Of a stretch of 64,000 bases of DNA, positions 1 through 8,580 are shown piece after piece (the first letter of the stretch is position 1; every line of letters starts with the position of its first letter). Origin of the DNA: CAVTJL01 sp963735065 (GTDB lineage: Bacteria; Pseudomonadota; Alphaproteobacteria; Geminicoccales; Geminicoccaceae); the NCBI GenBank assembly GCA_963735065.1, contig CAVTJL010000001.1, forward strand, positions 2,046,001 through 2,110,000, given 5' to 3'. The notes under the pieces were generated by a model. The model saw nothing but the letters and a program-made list of their open reading frames with translations, was not told the DNA's origin and made no database searches. Position numbers and translations under genes: made by a program.

Positions 1-1280
1 CCATCCTCTCGAAGGTGATGGAGGCAGCGACCGCACGCGAGGCGGCGCGTCGCGCGCGGGAGCTGACCCGACGTAAGGGGGCGCTCGACGTGGCCAACCT
101 CCCTGGCAAGCTCGCCGATTGCCAGGAGCGTGATCCTGCGAAGTCCGAGCTCTTCATCGTCGAGGGCGATAGCGCCGGAGGCTCGGCCAAGCAGGGCCGC
201 GATCGCAGCTTCCAGGCCATCCTGCCCCTGCGGGGCAAGATCTTGAACGTCGAGCGCGCTCGTCTCGACAAGATCCTCGGCAGCCAGGAGATCGGCACGC
301 TGATCACCGCGCTCGGCACGGGCGTTCGTGACGAGTTCGATATCGCCAAGCTCCGCTACCATCGGATCGTCATCATGACAGATGCCGATGTCGATGGATC
401 GCACATCCGGACCCTGCTGCTGACCTTCTTCTATCGGCATCTTCCGGCAATCGTCGAGGCAGGGCACCTCTATATCGCGCAGCCGCCCCTCTACCGGGTC
501 AAGCGCGGCCAGAAGGAGCGCTATCTCAAGGACGATGCCGGCCTTGAGGACTATCTCGTGGAAGATGGGCTCGACGGCGCGCATCTCGTTTGTCCCGACG
601 GGTCCGTCGTCGCGGACGATGCGCTGGCGGTCCTGGTGGGACAGGCGCGGCATGCGCGTGGCCTCCTCGTGGCGCTGGCGCGGCGGTTGCCGCTCGAGCT
701 GCTCGAGGTCGTGGCGATCAGCGGCGGCTTTGAGGACGGCGCTCTCGATGACGAGGCTCGCGCCCTCGATCTGGCACGGCGCGTGGCCCAGCGCCTGAGC
801 GACGCGGGGAGGGGCCGCTGGCAGGCGATCCGCGGGAGCGACGGCGCCCTGGTATTCCACAGGCAACGTGGTGATCGCCGGGAGCGCTACAGCCTCGAGC
901 CGACCCTGGCCCGGAGCCCGGAGGCACGGCGCCTGGTCGAGCTGTTCGGCGCCGCAGGGCCGGCCCTGCGCGATCCCGGCGTGCTCGAGCGAAAAGAGCA
1001 AAAGCGGGCCGTGCATGGACCCGTCGATCTGATCGAGGCCATCATCGAGGCCGGGAGACGGGGGCTATCCATCCAGCGCTACAAGGGGCTGGGCGAGATG
1101 AATCCGGAACAGCTCTGGGAAACGACCCTCGACAAGGAGCGTCGGGTCCTACTTCAAGTCAGAATCGATCATGCCGACGAGGCCGACGAGGTGTTCTCGA
1201 CCCTGATGGGCGACATCGTGGATCCTCGTCGCGATTTCATCCAGCAGAACGCGCTCAAGGTCGTCAACCTCGACGTCTAG
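1..1280 (+). CDS. gyrB: DNA gyrase subunit B, C-terminal part (5' end outside window)
   Basis: The ATPase subunit of the type II topoisomerase that supercoils DNA together with GyrA. Only about the last 425 residues are present and the reading frame is open to the window edge. The TOPRIM domain is visible: VEGDSAGGSAKQGRDR carries the catalytic Glu, and DADVDGSHIRTLLLTFFYR carries the metal-binding DxD. The protein ends with the GyrB tail RDFIQQNALKVVNLDV, which favours GyrB over the paralogue ParE. A variable insert of about 150 residues between the TOPRIM and tail parts is usual for proteobacterial GyrB. The stop at 1278-1280 is followed by a 276-base gap before an unrelated transporter operon, so gyrB is not co-transcribed with it. 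Confidence 0.93.
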   Translation, partial: ILSKVMEAATAREAARRARELTRRKGALDVANLPGKLADCQERDPAKSELFIVEGDSAGGSAKQGRDRSFQAILPLRGKILNVERARLDKILGSQEIGTLITALGTGVRDEFDIAKLRYHRIVIMTDADVDGSHIRTLLLTFFYRHLPAIVEAGHLYIAQPPLYRVKRGQKERYLKDDAGLEDYLVEDGLDGAHLVCPDGSVVADDALAVLVGQARHARGLLVALARRLPLELLEVVAISGGFEDGALDDEARALDLARRVAQRLSDAGRGRWQAIRGSDGALVFHRQRGDRRERYSLEPTLARSPEARRLVELFGAAGPALRDPGVLERKEQKRAVHGPVDLIEAIIEAGRRGLSIQRYKGLGEMNPEQLWETTLDKERRVLLQVRIDHADEADEVFSTLMGDIVDPRRDFIQQNALKVVNLDV

Positions 1281-1455
1281 CCGTCTAAAGTCATCGTCGG
1301 CAGCGCGGCCAGGCGAGGTCGCGTGTTCGGCCGATGAGGCCCTCGTCTGATGGCCCGAGAAGCCGAATTTTGGCGTGTGGAGCATCTCTGGAGGGCGCCT
1401 GCATCGGCCCCTCGACGAGGGCGGGTTATGCGCCGTTCACAGGGGCGCACTGCGC

Positions 1456-1483
1456 TTGACACAGGGCTTCCCCGCGGTAGGTT
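1456..1483 (+). promoter_or_regulatory. Possible sigma70-type promoter of the sugar transporter operon
   Basis: A perfect TTGACA box at 1456-1461 is followed after 16 bases by TAGGTT at 1478-1483. It lies about 75 bases upstream of the binding-protein start. The -10 box matches only in part, so this is a tentative call. Confidence 0.35.
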
Positions 1484-1556
1484 GCGGCCACCTTACGGCA
1501 ATCGCACCTCCGCGGACGCGTCAGTCCGAGGGGCCTCAGGGGAGGGACGGCGGAAC

Positions 1557-2933
1557 ATGAGATCCCAGGCGGCAAGAAGGCTGCTCAACACATGCATGGG
1601 CATCGCAGCGCTAGCCGCGATGACGGCGGGTGTCAGCCCGTCGGCCAGCGCGGAAACCCTTACCGTCTGGTGGAATAAGGGCTTCTACGCGGCAGAAGAC
1701 GACGCCCTGAAGCAGATGGTGAAGAAGTGGGAGGAAAAGACCGGTAATACCGTCAACCTCTCATTCTACAGCACCTCGGACGTGGCGGCCAAGGTCGTCT
1801 CGGGCATGGGCAGTGGCGAGCCGCCTGATATCGCCTATGCTGACTTGAACGACTTCGCGATTGCTCCGCTTCAAGCGTGGAAGGGTGCTCTCGCCGACGT
1901 GTCCGACGTTGTCGAGCCGCTCAAGGACGAGTACACGAAGACCGCGCTCGCTTCCGCGTATCTCTACAATAATGCGGAGAAAAAGCGTAGCTTCTACGCC
2001 ATTCCCCTAAAGCAGCAGGCGCTGCACAACTTCTATTGGCGGCCGCTTCTCGAGAAGGCTGGCTACAAGTCTTCCGACATCCCGATGGAGTGGAATGCCT
2101 ACTGGAAGTTCTGGGAGACGGTGCAGGGCAAGCTGCGCGACCAGGGCATGCGCATTTATGCGCTCGGCTTCCCGATGTCGACGGTCGACAGCGATAACTA
2201 CTACACGTTCAACCAGTATATGGTCGCCTACGGCGGCGAGATCGTGAAGCCGGACGGCACCTTGAACGTCGACGATCCGCAGACGAAGAAGGCCGCAGTC
2301 GAGGCGCTCACCTTCCTGACCGACGCCTACAAGAACGGCTTTGTGCCGCCAAGCGCCATCAACTGGGGCGATCCGGACAACAACGTGGCGTTCTTCTCGA
2401 AGCAGATCGTCATGACCCCCAACGCCACGATCTCGATCCCGGTGGCGAAGTTTGACGATAAGCAGCTCTACATGCACGATATCGTCACGCAGGGGCAGCC
2501 CTTGGCGCCCGACGGCAAGGAGATGACCAGTCTCGTCGCCGTGAAGGTGGCGATGCTCCCGAAGGAGGCCAAGCACGTGGAGCTGGCGAAGGACTTCATG
2601 AAGTTCTTCGTCACGCCGGCCAATCTCGACACCTATCTGAAGGCGGCTCGCGGCCGGTGGCTTCCGGTCATGCCGAGCATCGTGAAGAACGATCCTTACT
2701 GGACCGATCCCAGCGATCCTCATCGTCCGGTGGTCGTCAAGCAGGAGGTCGATGGCCCCACCTCGCCCTGGCCGATGGCGTACAACCCTGCCTATGCGCA
2801 GGTGAACGCGCAGGAGATCTGGGGCAAGGCGGAGGGTGACGTGATCCTGAACGGCAAGACGCCGGAGCAGGCCGTCGACATCGCCTTCGCGCGTATCAAA
2901 GAGATCTTTGCCGACTACAAGATCGAGAAGTAG
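1557..2933 (+). CDS. ABC transporter sugar-binding protein (family 1 extracellular solute-binding)
   Basis: Periplasmic receptor of a carbohydrate ABC importer, 458 residues. Residues 1-31 form a Sec signal peptide: a basic start, a hydrophobic stretch rich in Ala, and an ASA-E cleavage site. The mature protein begins ETLTVWWNKGF and continues KWEEKTGNTVNLSFYSTSD, typical of the MalE/UgpB-like family. The ATG at 1557 was chosen because the purine-rich GGAGGGACGG lies just upstream and the signal peptide starts there; the frame stays open upstream to 1350 without such features. Two permease genes follow at 6 and 2 bases, forming an operon. The substrate cannot be read from sequence. Confidence 0.9.
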   Translation: MRSQAARRLLNTCMGIAALAAMTAGVSPSASAETLTVWWNKGFYAAEDDALKQMVKKWEEKTGNTVNLSFYSTSDVAAKVVSGMGSGEPPDIAYADLNDFAIAPLQAWKGALADVSDVVEPLKDEYTKTALASAYLYNNAEKKRSFYAIPLKQQALHNFYWRPLLEKAGYKSSDIPMEWNAYWKFWETVQGKLRDQGMRIYALGFPMSTVDSDNYYTFNQYMVAYGGEIVKPDGTLNVDDPQTKKAAVEALTFLTDAYKNGFVPPSAINWGDPDNNVAFFSKQIVMTPNATISIPVAKFDDKQLYMHDIVTQGQPLAPDGKEMTSLVAVKVAMLPKEAKHVELAKDFMKFFVTPANLDTYLKAARGRWLPVMPSIVKNDPYWTDPSDPHRPVVVKQEVDGPTSPWPMAYNPAYAQVNAQEIWGKAEGDVILNGKTPEQAVDIAFARIKEIFADYKIEK

Positions 2934-2939
2934 GCGGAC

Positions 2940-3863
2940 GTGGCAGAGAACGTGCCGGTACGAGACAATACCGCGCTCTCCGGCGCGCCCGCGCGTGGCG
3001 ACGCGCGGGCCGTTCCACTCGGAGGATTCGGCGGTCTGACCGCCGAATCCCTCTGGGCCGCGATTTTTGTCGTTCCCTACATCGCGGTCTTTATCCTCTT
3101 CGTTGTCTATCCGGTTCTCTATGGGCTTTGGCTCGGCATGAGCCCGGCCAGCTATGTAACGCTGTTTCAGGACCCGATCTTCTTCAGGACGATTGGTAAC
3201 ACGCTCCTGTTCCTGGTCGTCGGCGTCAACGTCAAGATGTTCTTGGCGTTGTTGCTGTCGGGCTTCTTCCTGCTTCCGTACCGATGGGTGAAGTGGCTTC
3301 TTTTGATCTTCATTCTCCCGTGGGCAGTGCCGGCGATCCCGACCTTCATCTCGGCTCGTTGGATGCTCAACGGGCAATGGGGATTGATCAACAACATCAT
3401 CTGGGACGTGGCCCACGTCTTTGGCCCTGGCTGGCTCACGACGCCGAGCCTGGCGATGGGAGGCGTGCTCGTCTTCTACGTCTGGAAGTGGATGCCCTTC
3501 TGGACCGTCATTCTGATCGCGGGCCGCACCTCCATACCTGGTGACCTCTACGAGGCCGCCGCGTTGGACGGCGCTTCGCCGCTGCAGCGGTTTCGTTACG
3601 TCACCTTTCCGATGATGCGGAACCTCTACATCATCTGCACGGTTCTTTCGACGATCTGGACCCTGGGCGACTACAATACGGTGCACTTCGTCAGCGGTGG
3701 TGGGCCGGCCCTTACGACCCACGTGCTCGCGACGCTTGGCATCCGTAACGCCTTTGAGGTTGGTGACCCGTCCTTGGGCGTCGCGACGGTCATAACCGCC
3801 CTACCGGTGCTCGTGCCGCTGGTGATCTTCCTGATGCATAAGTTGCGCAAGGAGGCCGCTTAG
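2940..3863 (+). CDS. Sugar ABC transporter permease (MalF/UgpA type)
   Basis: First inner-membrane subunit of the importer, 307 residues, with a GTG start 6 bases after the binding-protein stop. The first 35 or so residues are cytoplasmic, followed by about six hydrophobic segments. The EAA loop that contacts the ATPase is clear near residues 205-220 (YEAAALDGASPLQRFRYVTFP). The conserved stretch LGDYNTVHFVSGGGP is typical of MalF-like subunits, which pair with a MalG-like partner; that partner is the next gene, 2 bases downstream. No ATP-binding subunit is encoded in the operon, so it must be shared or lie elsewhere. Confidence 0.92.
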   Translation: MAENVPVRDNTALSGAPARGDARAVPLGGFGGLTAESLWAAIFVVPYIAVFILFVVYPVLYGLWLGMSPASYVTLFQDPIFFRTIGNTLLFLVVGVNVKMFLALLLSGFFLLPYRWVKWLLLIFILPWAVPAIPTFISARWMLNGQWGLINNIIWDVAHVFGPGWLTTPSLAMGGVLVFYVWKWMPFWTVILIAGRTSIPGDLYEAAALDGASPLQRFRYVTFPMMRNLYIICTVLSTIWTLGDYNTVHFVSGGGPALTTHVLATLGIRNAFEVGDPSLGVATVITALPVLVPLVIFLMHKLRKEAA

Positions 3864-3865
3864 CC

Positions 3866-4738
3866 ATGAGCACGGCCGTTTCCACGCGGGGCCTCCCGGG
3901 AAGCTCGAACGCAGTCAACCATCTGCTTGCGCTCGTTCTCGGTATTCTGTTGCTGTTTTGGACGCTTCTTCCAATCTACAACATGGTTCTGATCTCTCTG
4001 GAGCCGAATGACTCCATCTTCAGTAACAACATCTTTCCTCATGATCCGACACTGGAGAGCTTTGTCACAGTACTAACGCAGAATCAGTTCTACGTTGAAA
4101 AGTTCTGGATACAGCTTCTCAACAGCCTTCTCGTGGGGGTCGCCACGGCGTTGCTCACGATCGTCATCGCGGCGATGGCAACCTTCGCGATCTCGCGGCT
4201 CAAGATCCGGCTGGGCGGCGCGCTGTCGAATGCGGCGCTGCTGACCTACGTGATCCCGATCACCTTCCTGGCGATCCCGTTCTACAAGATCATGCAGAAC
4301 TACGGGCTTGTCGACAATCTCTGGTCGGTGATCCTGGTCGAGGTGACGTTCGCGACGCCTTATGCGATCTTCATTTTTGCCCAGTACAGCGCAAGCATTC
4401 CCTTCGAGCTCGATGAGAGCGCGAAGATCGATGGCGCCAGCACCGTCCAGATCTTTTTGCACGTCTTCATGCCGCTGATGAAGCCGGCGCTGGTGGCGGT
4501 CGGAACCTATGCGCTGCTGCTGGCGTGGAACGAGTATATCTATGCCGTTCTACTGCTGTCCTCGGAGACGTCGCGCACGCTTCCCGTGGCCCTGGGCTTC
4601 TTCCTTAGCAGCGACGAGGCCCCGTGGAATGTGATGATGGCGACGGCGATCATCTACTCGATCCCGCCGCTCATGATCTATTACTTCTTCCGCAGCCACA
4701 TGTCCCAGGGACTGACGATTGGCAGCGTGAAGGGCTAA
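3866..4738 (+). CDS. Sugar ABC transporter permease (MalG/UgpE type)
   Basis: Second inner-membrane subunit, 290 residues, starting 2 bases after the first permease and therefore co-translated with it. It has six predicted membrane helices. The EAA loop is at about residues 190-205 (DESAKIDGASTVQIFLHVFMP), with Asp in place of the usual Glu-Ala at its start, a common variation. The C-terminus SHMSQGLTIGSVKG is the standard MalG-type ending. Its TAA stop (4736-4738) overlaps the stop codon of the convergent aminotransferase gene, so the two genes share the bases CTAA. Confidence 0.92.
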   Translation: MSTAVSTRGLPGSSNAVNHLLALVLGILLLFWTLLPIYNMVLISLEPNDSIFSNNIFPHDPTLESFVTVLTQNQFYVEKFWIQLLNSLLVGVATALLTIVIAAMATFAISRLKIRLGGALSNAALLTYVIPITFLAIPFYKIMQNYGLVDNLWSVILVEVTFATPYAIFIFAQYSASIPFELDESAKIDGASTVQIFLHVFMPLMKPALVAVGTYALLLAWNEYIYAVLLLSSETSRTLPVALGFFLSSDEAPWNVMMATAIIYSIPPLMIYYFFRSHMSQGLTIGSVKG

Positions 4739-5925
4739 CGCGAGGCGCTTGCCGCCGCGTCGGCGGCAAGCGCAGCGATCGCGGCTGCGACGCCACCCTT
4801 GCTGTAGGGCACGCCCACAACCTCAAGGGCCAGCTCCAGGGCGCCGAGGGCGCCGAGGATCATCGGCTCGTTCAGATCTCCCAGATGGCCGATCCGCAGG
4901 GCTCGGCCATTGAGGGGGCCGAGCGCAGCTCCGAGCACCACCTGAAGATGGTCGCGGCAGTAGTGCCGCACCGCGTCCGCCTTGGGCATGCGGATGGCGG
5001 TGACGCTGTTCGAGCGCGCTTCGGGAGGGATCACCTGGAACTCGAGCGCGCCGGCCTGTGCCCAATGGCTGACGGCGGCGCGGACGGCCCGGGCGAGGCG
5101 CCGGTGGCGAGTGAGGACGGCTGCGAGCCCTTCCTCGCGGAGCATGTCGAGCGCTTCTCTGAGCCCGTAGATCATCTGCACGGGCGGCGTGCCGTGGAAC
5201 CGGATGTAGGTCTCGTCGCCGTCCCGCAGCCGCCAGTCCCAGTAGCGTCGGTGTGTGCCGCCCTGCTCGGCCGCCCGCGCTGCGCGCGGCCCCACGGCAA
5301 CGAAGCTGAGGCCCGGCGGGAGCATGAGCCCCTTCTGCGACGCGGTCACGGCGACGTCGATTCCCAGCCTGTCCATCGGCAGGTCGACGCAGGCGAGGGA
5401 CGCCACGGCGTCGACGAGAAGCAGCGCAGGATGACCGGTGTCATCGAGCGCCTGGCGGATGGCTGCCACGTCGTGCACCATCCCGGTCGAGGTCTCGACA
5501 TGGACGATCAGGATGGCCTTGATCGTCTGGTCCCTGTCGGCACTTAGGCGCTCCTGGATCGCCGCGGGATCGATCGGGTGACGCAGGTCGGTTGTCACCG
5601 TCTCTATGTCGATACCGAGAGCCTGGGCCATGTCGCGCCAGCTCTGCGCGAAGCGTCCGGTGTCCGCGATGAGCACGCGCTCGCCCGGCCGCACGAGGTT
5701 GACGAGTGCCACCTCCCAGGCGGCGTGGCCCAAGGCGACATAAGGATAGATGGCACCTTCCGTCTGGAAGATGTCCCGTAGGTCCTCGAGGCAACCCCGC
5801 AGCAGCGCCGTGAACTCCGGGCTGGCGAAGTCCGTGGCCGGACGGTGCATGGCACGCAGGATGCGCTCCGGAATGTTGGTTGGCCCCGGAAGCTGAATCA
5901 GCTCGTGGCCGCGCTTGATCGTCAT
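4735..5925 (-). CDS. Class V aminotransferase, serine/alanine-glyoxylate type
   Basis: PLP enzyme of the serine-glyoxylate/alanine-glyoxylate aminotransferase family, 396 residues. It opens with LPGPTNIPERILRAM, the family's usual start (GPT.VPPRVL.AM). The PLP-binding Asp lies in LLVDAVASLACVDL and the Schiff-base Lys in TASQKGLMLPPG. RIGHLGDLNEPMILGAL near the C-terminus is the substrate-binding Arg region. Likely substrates are glyoxylate with serine or alanine; members also include phosphonate and purine-catabolism enzymes, so the exact donor is open. It is convergent with the sugar permease and shares overlapping stop bases with it. It is divergent from ppsA with a 186-base gap. Confidence 0.85.
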   Translation of the reverse strand: MTIKRGHELIQLPGPTNIPERILRAMHRPATDFASPEFTALLRGCLEDLRDIFQTEGAIYPYVALGHAAWEVALVNLVRPGERVLIADTGRFAQSWRDMAQALGIDIETVTTDLRHPIDPAAIQERLSADRDQTIKAILIVHVETSTGMVHDVAAIRQALDDTGHPALLLVDAVASLACVDLPMDRLGIDVAVTASQKGLMLPPGLSFVAVGPRAARAAEQGGTHRRYWDWRLRDGDETYIRFHGTPPVQMIYGLREALDMLREEGLAAVLTRHRRLARAVRAAVSHWAQAGALEFQVIPPEARSNSVTAIRMPKADAVRHYCRDHLQVVLGAALGPLNGRALRIGHLGDLNEPMILGALGALELALEVVGVPYSKGGVAAAIAALAADAAASASR

Positions 5926-6111
5926 CGCCTCAGCCTTGTCCCGCAGGTCGGTGGGGCGGGACGATGGCCGCGCCCTTGGCCGGACGCAAGGTCCGGCAGG
6001 GCCGGTAGCTGCCGTCGTTCGGTCCCGGCGACAATTTGACCTTCCGCAATGCCGCGGCAGCCGCGCCGTCTAGTCTGCATCGCCCTTTCAGCATCGCAAG
6101 GGGAGGCGGGA

Positions 6112-8559
6112 ATGACGCGATCAGCCCATGTCCGATGGTTCGCGGACCTCTCGATCGACGATGTGCCGGTGGTGGGCGGCAAGAATGCGAGCCTCGGCGA
6201 GATGTACGCGAAGCTCACCCCGTTGGGCGTGCGTGTGCCGAACGGCTTTGCCGTCACGGCTCAGGCCTTCCGCGACGCCCTGACGAGGGCCGGTGCCTGG
6301 CCGAAGCTCCACGCCGAGCTCGACGGGCTCGACAAGAGCGACGTTCGGGCGCTGTCGCGGGCCGGCGCACGCTGTCGCGAGATCGTCTACGCCGCCGGCC
6401 TCCTGCCCGAGGTGGAGGACGCTGTGGCTACGGCCTACGGTGAGCTCGAGCGCGAGTATGGCCAGGATTTCTCGGTCGCCGTCAGGAGCTCGGCCACCGC
6501 GGAGGACCTGCCGACAGCGAGCTTCGCGGGCCAGCACGAGACCTACCTCAACGTGCGCGGCCGAGCCCTGCTGCTCGATGCCGTTCGTCGCTGCCAGGCC
6601 TCCATGTTCACCGATCGGGCCATCTCCTACCGCATCGACAACGGCTTCGACCATTTCGCGGTGGCCCTCTCCGTGGGTGTGCAGAAGATGGTGCGCTCCG
6701 ACCTCGCCAGCGCCGGCGTCATGTTCTCGATCGACACCGAGACGGGTTTCAGGGACGCCGTTTTCATCACTGGCGCCTGGGGCCTCGCCGAGAACGTGGT
6801 TCAAGGGGCCGTCGACGTGGACGAGTTCTACGTTCACAAGCCCACCTTCAGGGCCGGTGCGCGGTGCGTGCTGCGGCGGACGCTCGGGGCCAAGAAGGTG
6901 AAAATGGTCTATGCGGGCGGCCGGACCCGCGAGCCGGTCGTCAACCTGCCGACGAGCGACCCCGAGCGCCGGAGCTTCTGCCTCACCGACGAGCAGGTGC
7001 TGGAGCTGGCGGGCCAGGCAATCATCATCGAGGATCACTACACGGAGCGGGCGGGCCACCCCACGCCCATGGACATCGAGTGGGCCTTGGACGGGACGGA
7101 TCATCGTCTCTACATCGTGCAGGCACGGCCCGAGACGGTAGCCTCGCAGCGCGCGGGCGGCATGCTCGAGGAATACCGGCTCACCGAGCGGGGCGAGGTG
7201 CTGACGCGAGGGCGCGCCGTCGGCACCCGGATCGCCACCGGCACCGTCCGGCTCATCACCAACCCCCGGGCGCTTTCCGACTTCCGGGACGGCGAGGTGC
7301 TCGTGGCCGACTCGACCACGCCGGACTGGGAGCCCGTGATGAAGCGGGCGGCGGCCATCGTGACCAATCGTGGCGGCCGCACCTGCCATGCGGCGATCGT
7401 CGCGCGCGAGCTCGGCATCCCTGCGGTCGTCGGTGCCAGGCAGGCGACCGAGCTGCTGGCGACCGGCAAGGAGGTGACCGTCTCCTGCGCCGAGGGTGAC
7501 ACGGGCCTGGTCTATGCTGGCCGCGTGGGTTTCGAGGCGGAGCGGACCGACGTCACCCAGATCGAGCGACCGGCTACCGAGGTGATGCTGAACGTGGGCA
7601 ATCCCGAGCTGGCCTTTCACCTGGCGCAGCTGCCGGCCGACGGCGTCGGGCTCGCCCGGATGGAGTTCATCGTCAACGAGTACATCAAGGCCCACCCGAT
7701 GGCGCTCCTCCATCCGGAGGGCATCGAGAGCGAAGCCGAGCGGTCTCAGGTCGAGGATCTGATCCGCGGTGCCGCCTCGGGAGCCGAGTTCTTCGTGACG
7801 AGGCTGGCCGAAGGTGTGGGCACCATAGCGGCGGCTTTCTGGCCGAGGCCGGTGATCGTCCGGCTGTCCGACTTCAAGACCAACGAGTACGCTTCGCTCC
7901 TGGGTGGTGCCGCCTTCGAGCCGCACGAGGAGAACCCGATGCTCGGGTTCCGCGGCGCCTCGCGCTACGCCCATCCGCGCTACCGTGCCGGCTTTGCGCT
8001 CGAATGCGCGGCGATGCGCCGGGTGCGCGAGACGATGGGGCTGAAAAACCTCAAGATCATGGTGCCGTTCTGCCGGCGCCTGGAGGAGGCCGACAGGGTG
8101 CTGGCCGTCATGGCCGAGGAGGGGCTACGACGGGGCGAGGACGGGCTCGAGATCTATGTGATGTGCGAGATCCCCGCGAACGTCATTCTCATCGACGAGT
8201 TCAGCCAACGATTCGACGGCTTCTCGATCGGCTCGAACGACCTCACGCAGCTGACGCTGGGCGTCGACCGGGACAGCGAGACGGTGGCCTTCGACTTCGA
8301 CGAGCGCGACCCTGCCGTGATGGCATTCCTGCGCCAGACCGTCGAAGGCGCTAGACGCAACGGTCGGCACTGCGGCATCTGCGGCCAGGCCCCCTCCGAC
8401 TATCCGGAGATGGCCGAAGCCCTGGTCGGCTATGGCATCGAATCGATGAGCGTGACGCCGGACGCCCTGCTCCGCACCCTACGCACGGTCCGCGCCGCCG
8501 AGGTCCGGCTTGGCAGGCCGGGGAGGGGGAAGCCGGCCGAGCCGGGCGGCGGGACGTGA
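6112..8559 (+). CDS. ppsA: Phosphoenolpyruvate synthase
   Basis: Converts pyruvate, ATP and water to PEP, AMP and phosphate; an entry step to gluconeogenesis. The protein has 815 residues, within the family range. The ATP-grasp domain starts with DVPVVGGKNASLGEM. The phosphohistidine domain holds GGRTCHAAIVARELGIPAVVG with the catalytic His at about residue 426. The C-terminal PEP/pyruvate barrel ends with SIGSNDLTQLTLGVDRDS and the Cys loop GICGQAPSD. The ATG at 6112 is preceded by AGGGGAGGCGGG and begins the conserved N-terminus; the frame extends upstream to 6049 but without conserved residues. It stands alone, consistent with a gluconeogenic or glycogen role alongside glgP and glpX in this window. 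Confidence 0.93.
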   Translation: MTRSAHVRWFADLSIDDVPVVGGKNASLGEMYAKLTPLGVRVPNGFAVTAQAFRDALTRAGAWPKLHAELDGLDKSDVRALSRAGARCREIVYAAGLLPEVEDAVATAYGELEREYGQDFSVAVRSSATAEDLPTASFAGQHETYLNVRGRALLLDAVRRCQASMFTDRAISYRIDNGFDHFAVALSVGVQKMVRSDLASAGVMFSIDTETGFRDAVFITGAWGLAENVVQGAVDVDEFYVHKPTFRAGARCVLRRTLGAKKVKMVYAGGRTREPVVNLPTSDPERRSFCLTDEQVLELAGQAIIIEDHYTERAGHPTPMDIEWALDGTDHRLYIVQARPETVASQRAGGMLEEYRLTERGEVLTRGRAVGTRIATGTVRLITNPRALSDFRDGEVLVADSTTPDWEPVMKRAAAIVTNRGGRTCHAAIVARELGIPAVVGARQATELLATGKEVTVSCAEGDTGLVYAGRVGFEAERTDVTQIERPATEVMLNVGNPELAFHLAQLPADGVGLARMEFIVNEYIKAHPMALLHPEGIESEAERSQVEDLIRGAASGAEFFVTRLAEGVGTIAAAFWPRPVIVRLSDFKTNEYASLLGGAAFEPHEENPMLGFRGASRYAHPRYRAGFALECAAMRRVRETMGLKNLKIMVPFCRRLEEADRVLAVMAEEGLRRGEDGLEIYVMCEIPANVILIDEFSQRFDGFSIGSNDLTQLTLGVDRDSETVAFDFDERDPAVMAFLRQTVEGARRNGRHCGICGQAPSDYPEMAEALVGYGIESMSVTPDALLRTLRTVRAAEVRLGRPGRGKPAEPGGGT

Positions 8560-8580
8560 GAGGAGGCGTTCCCGGCTGAC

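Noticed and set aside
2007..3722. 571-codon minus-strand ORF opposite the sugar transporter genes
   Set aside because: Shadow frame over three well-supported genes.
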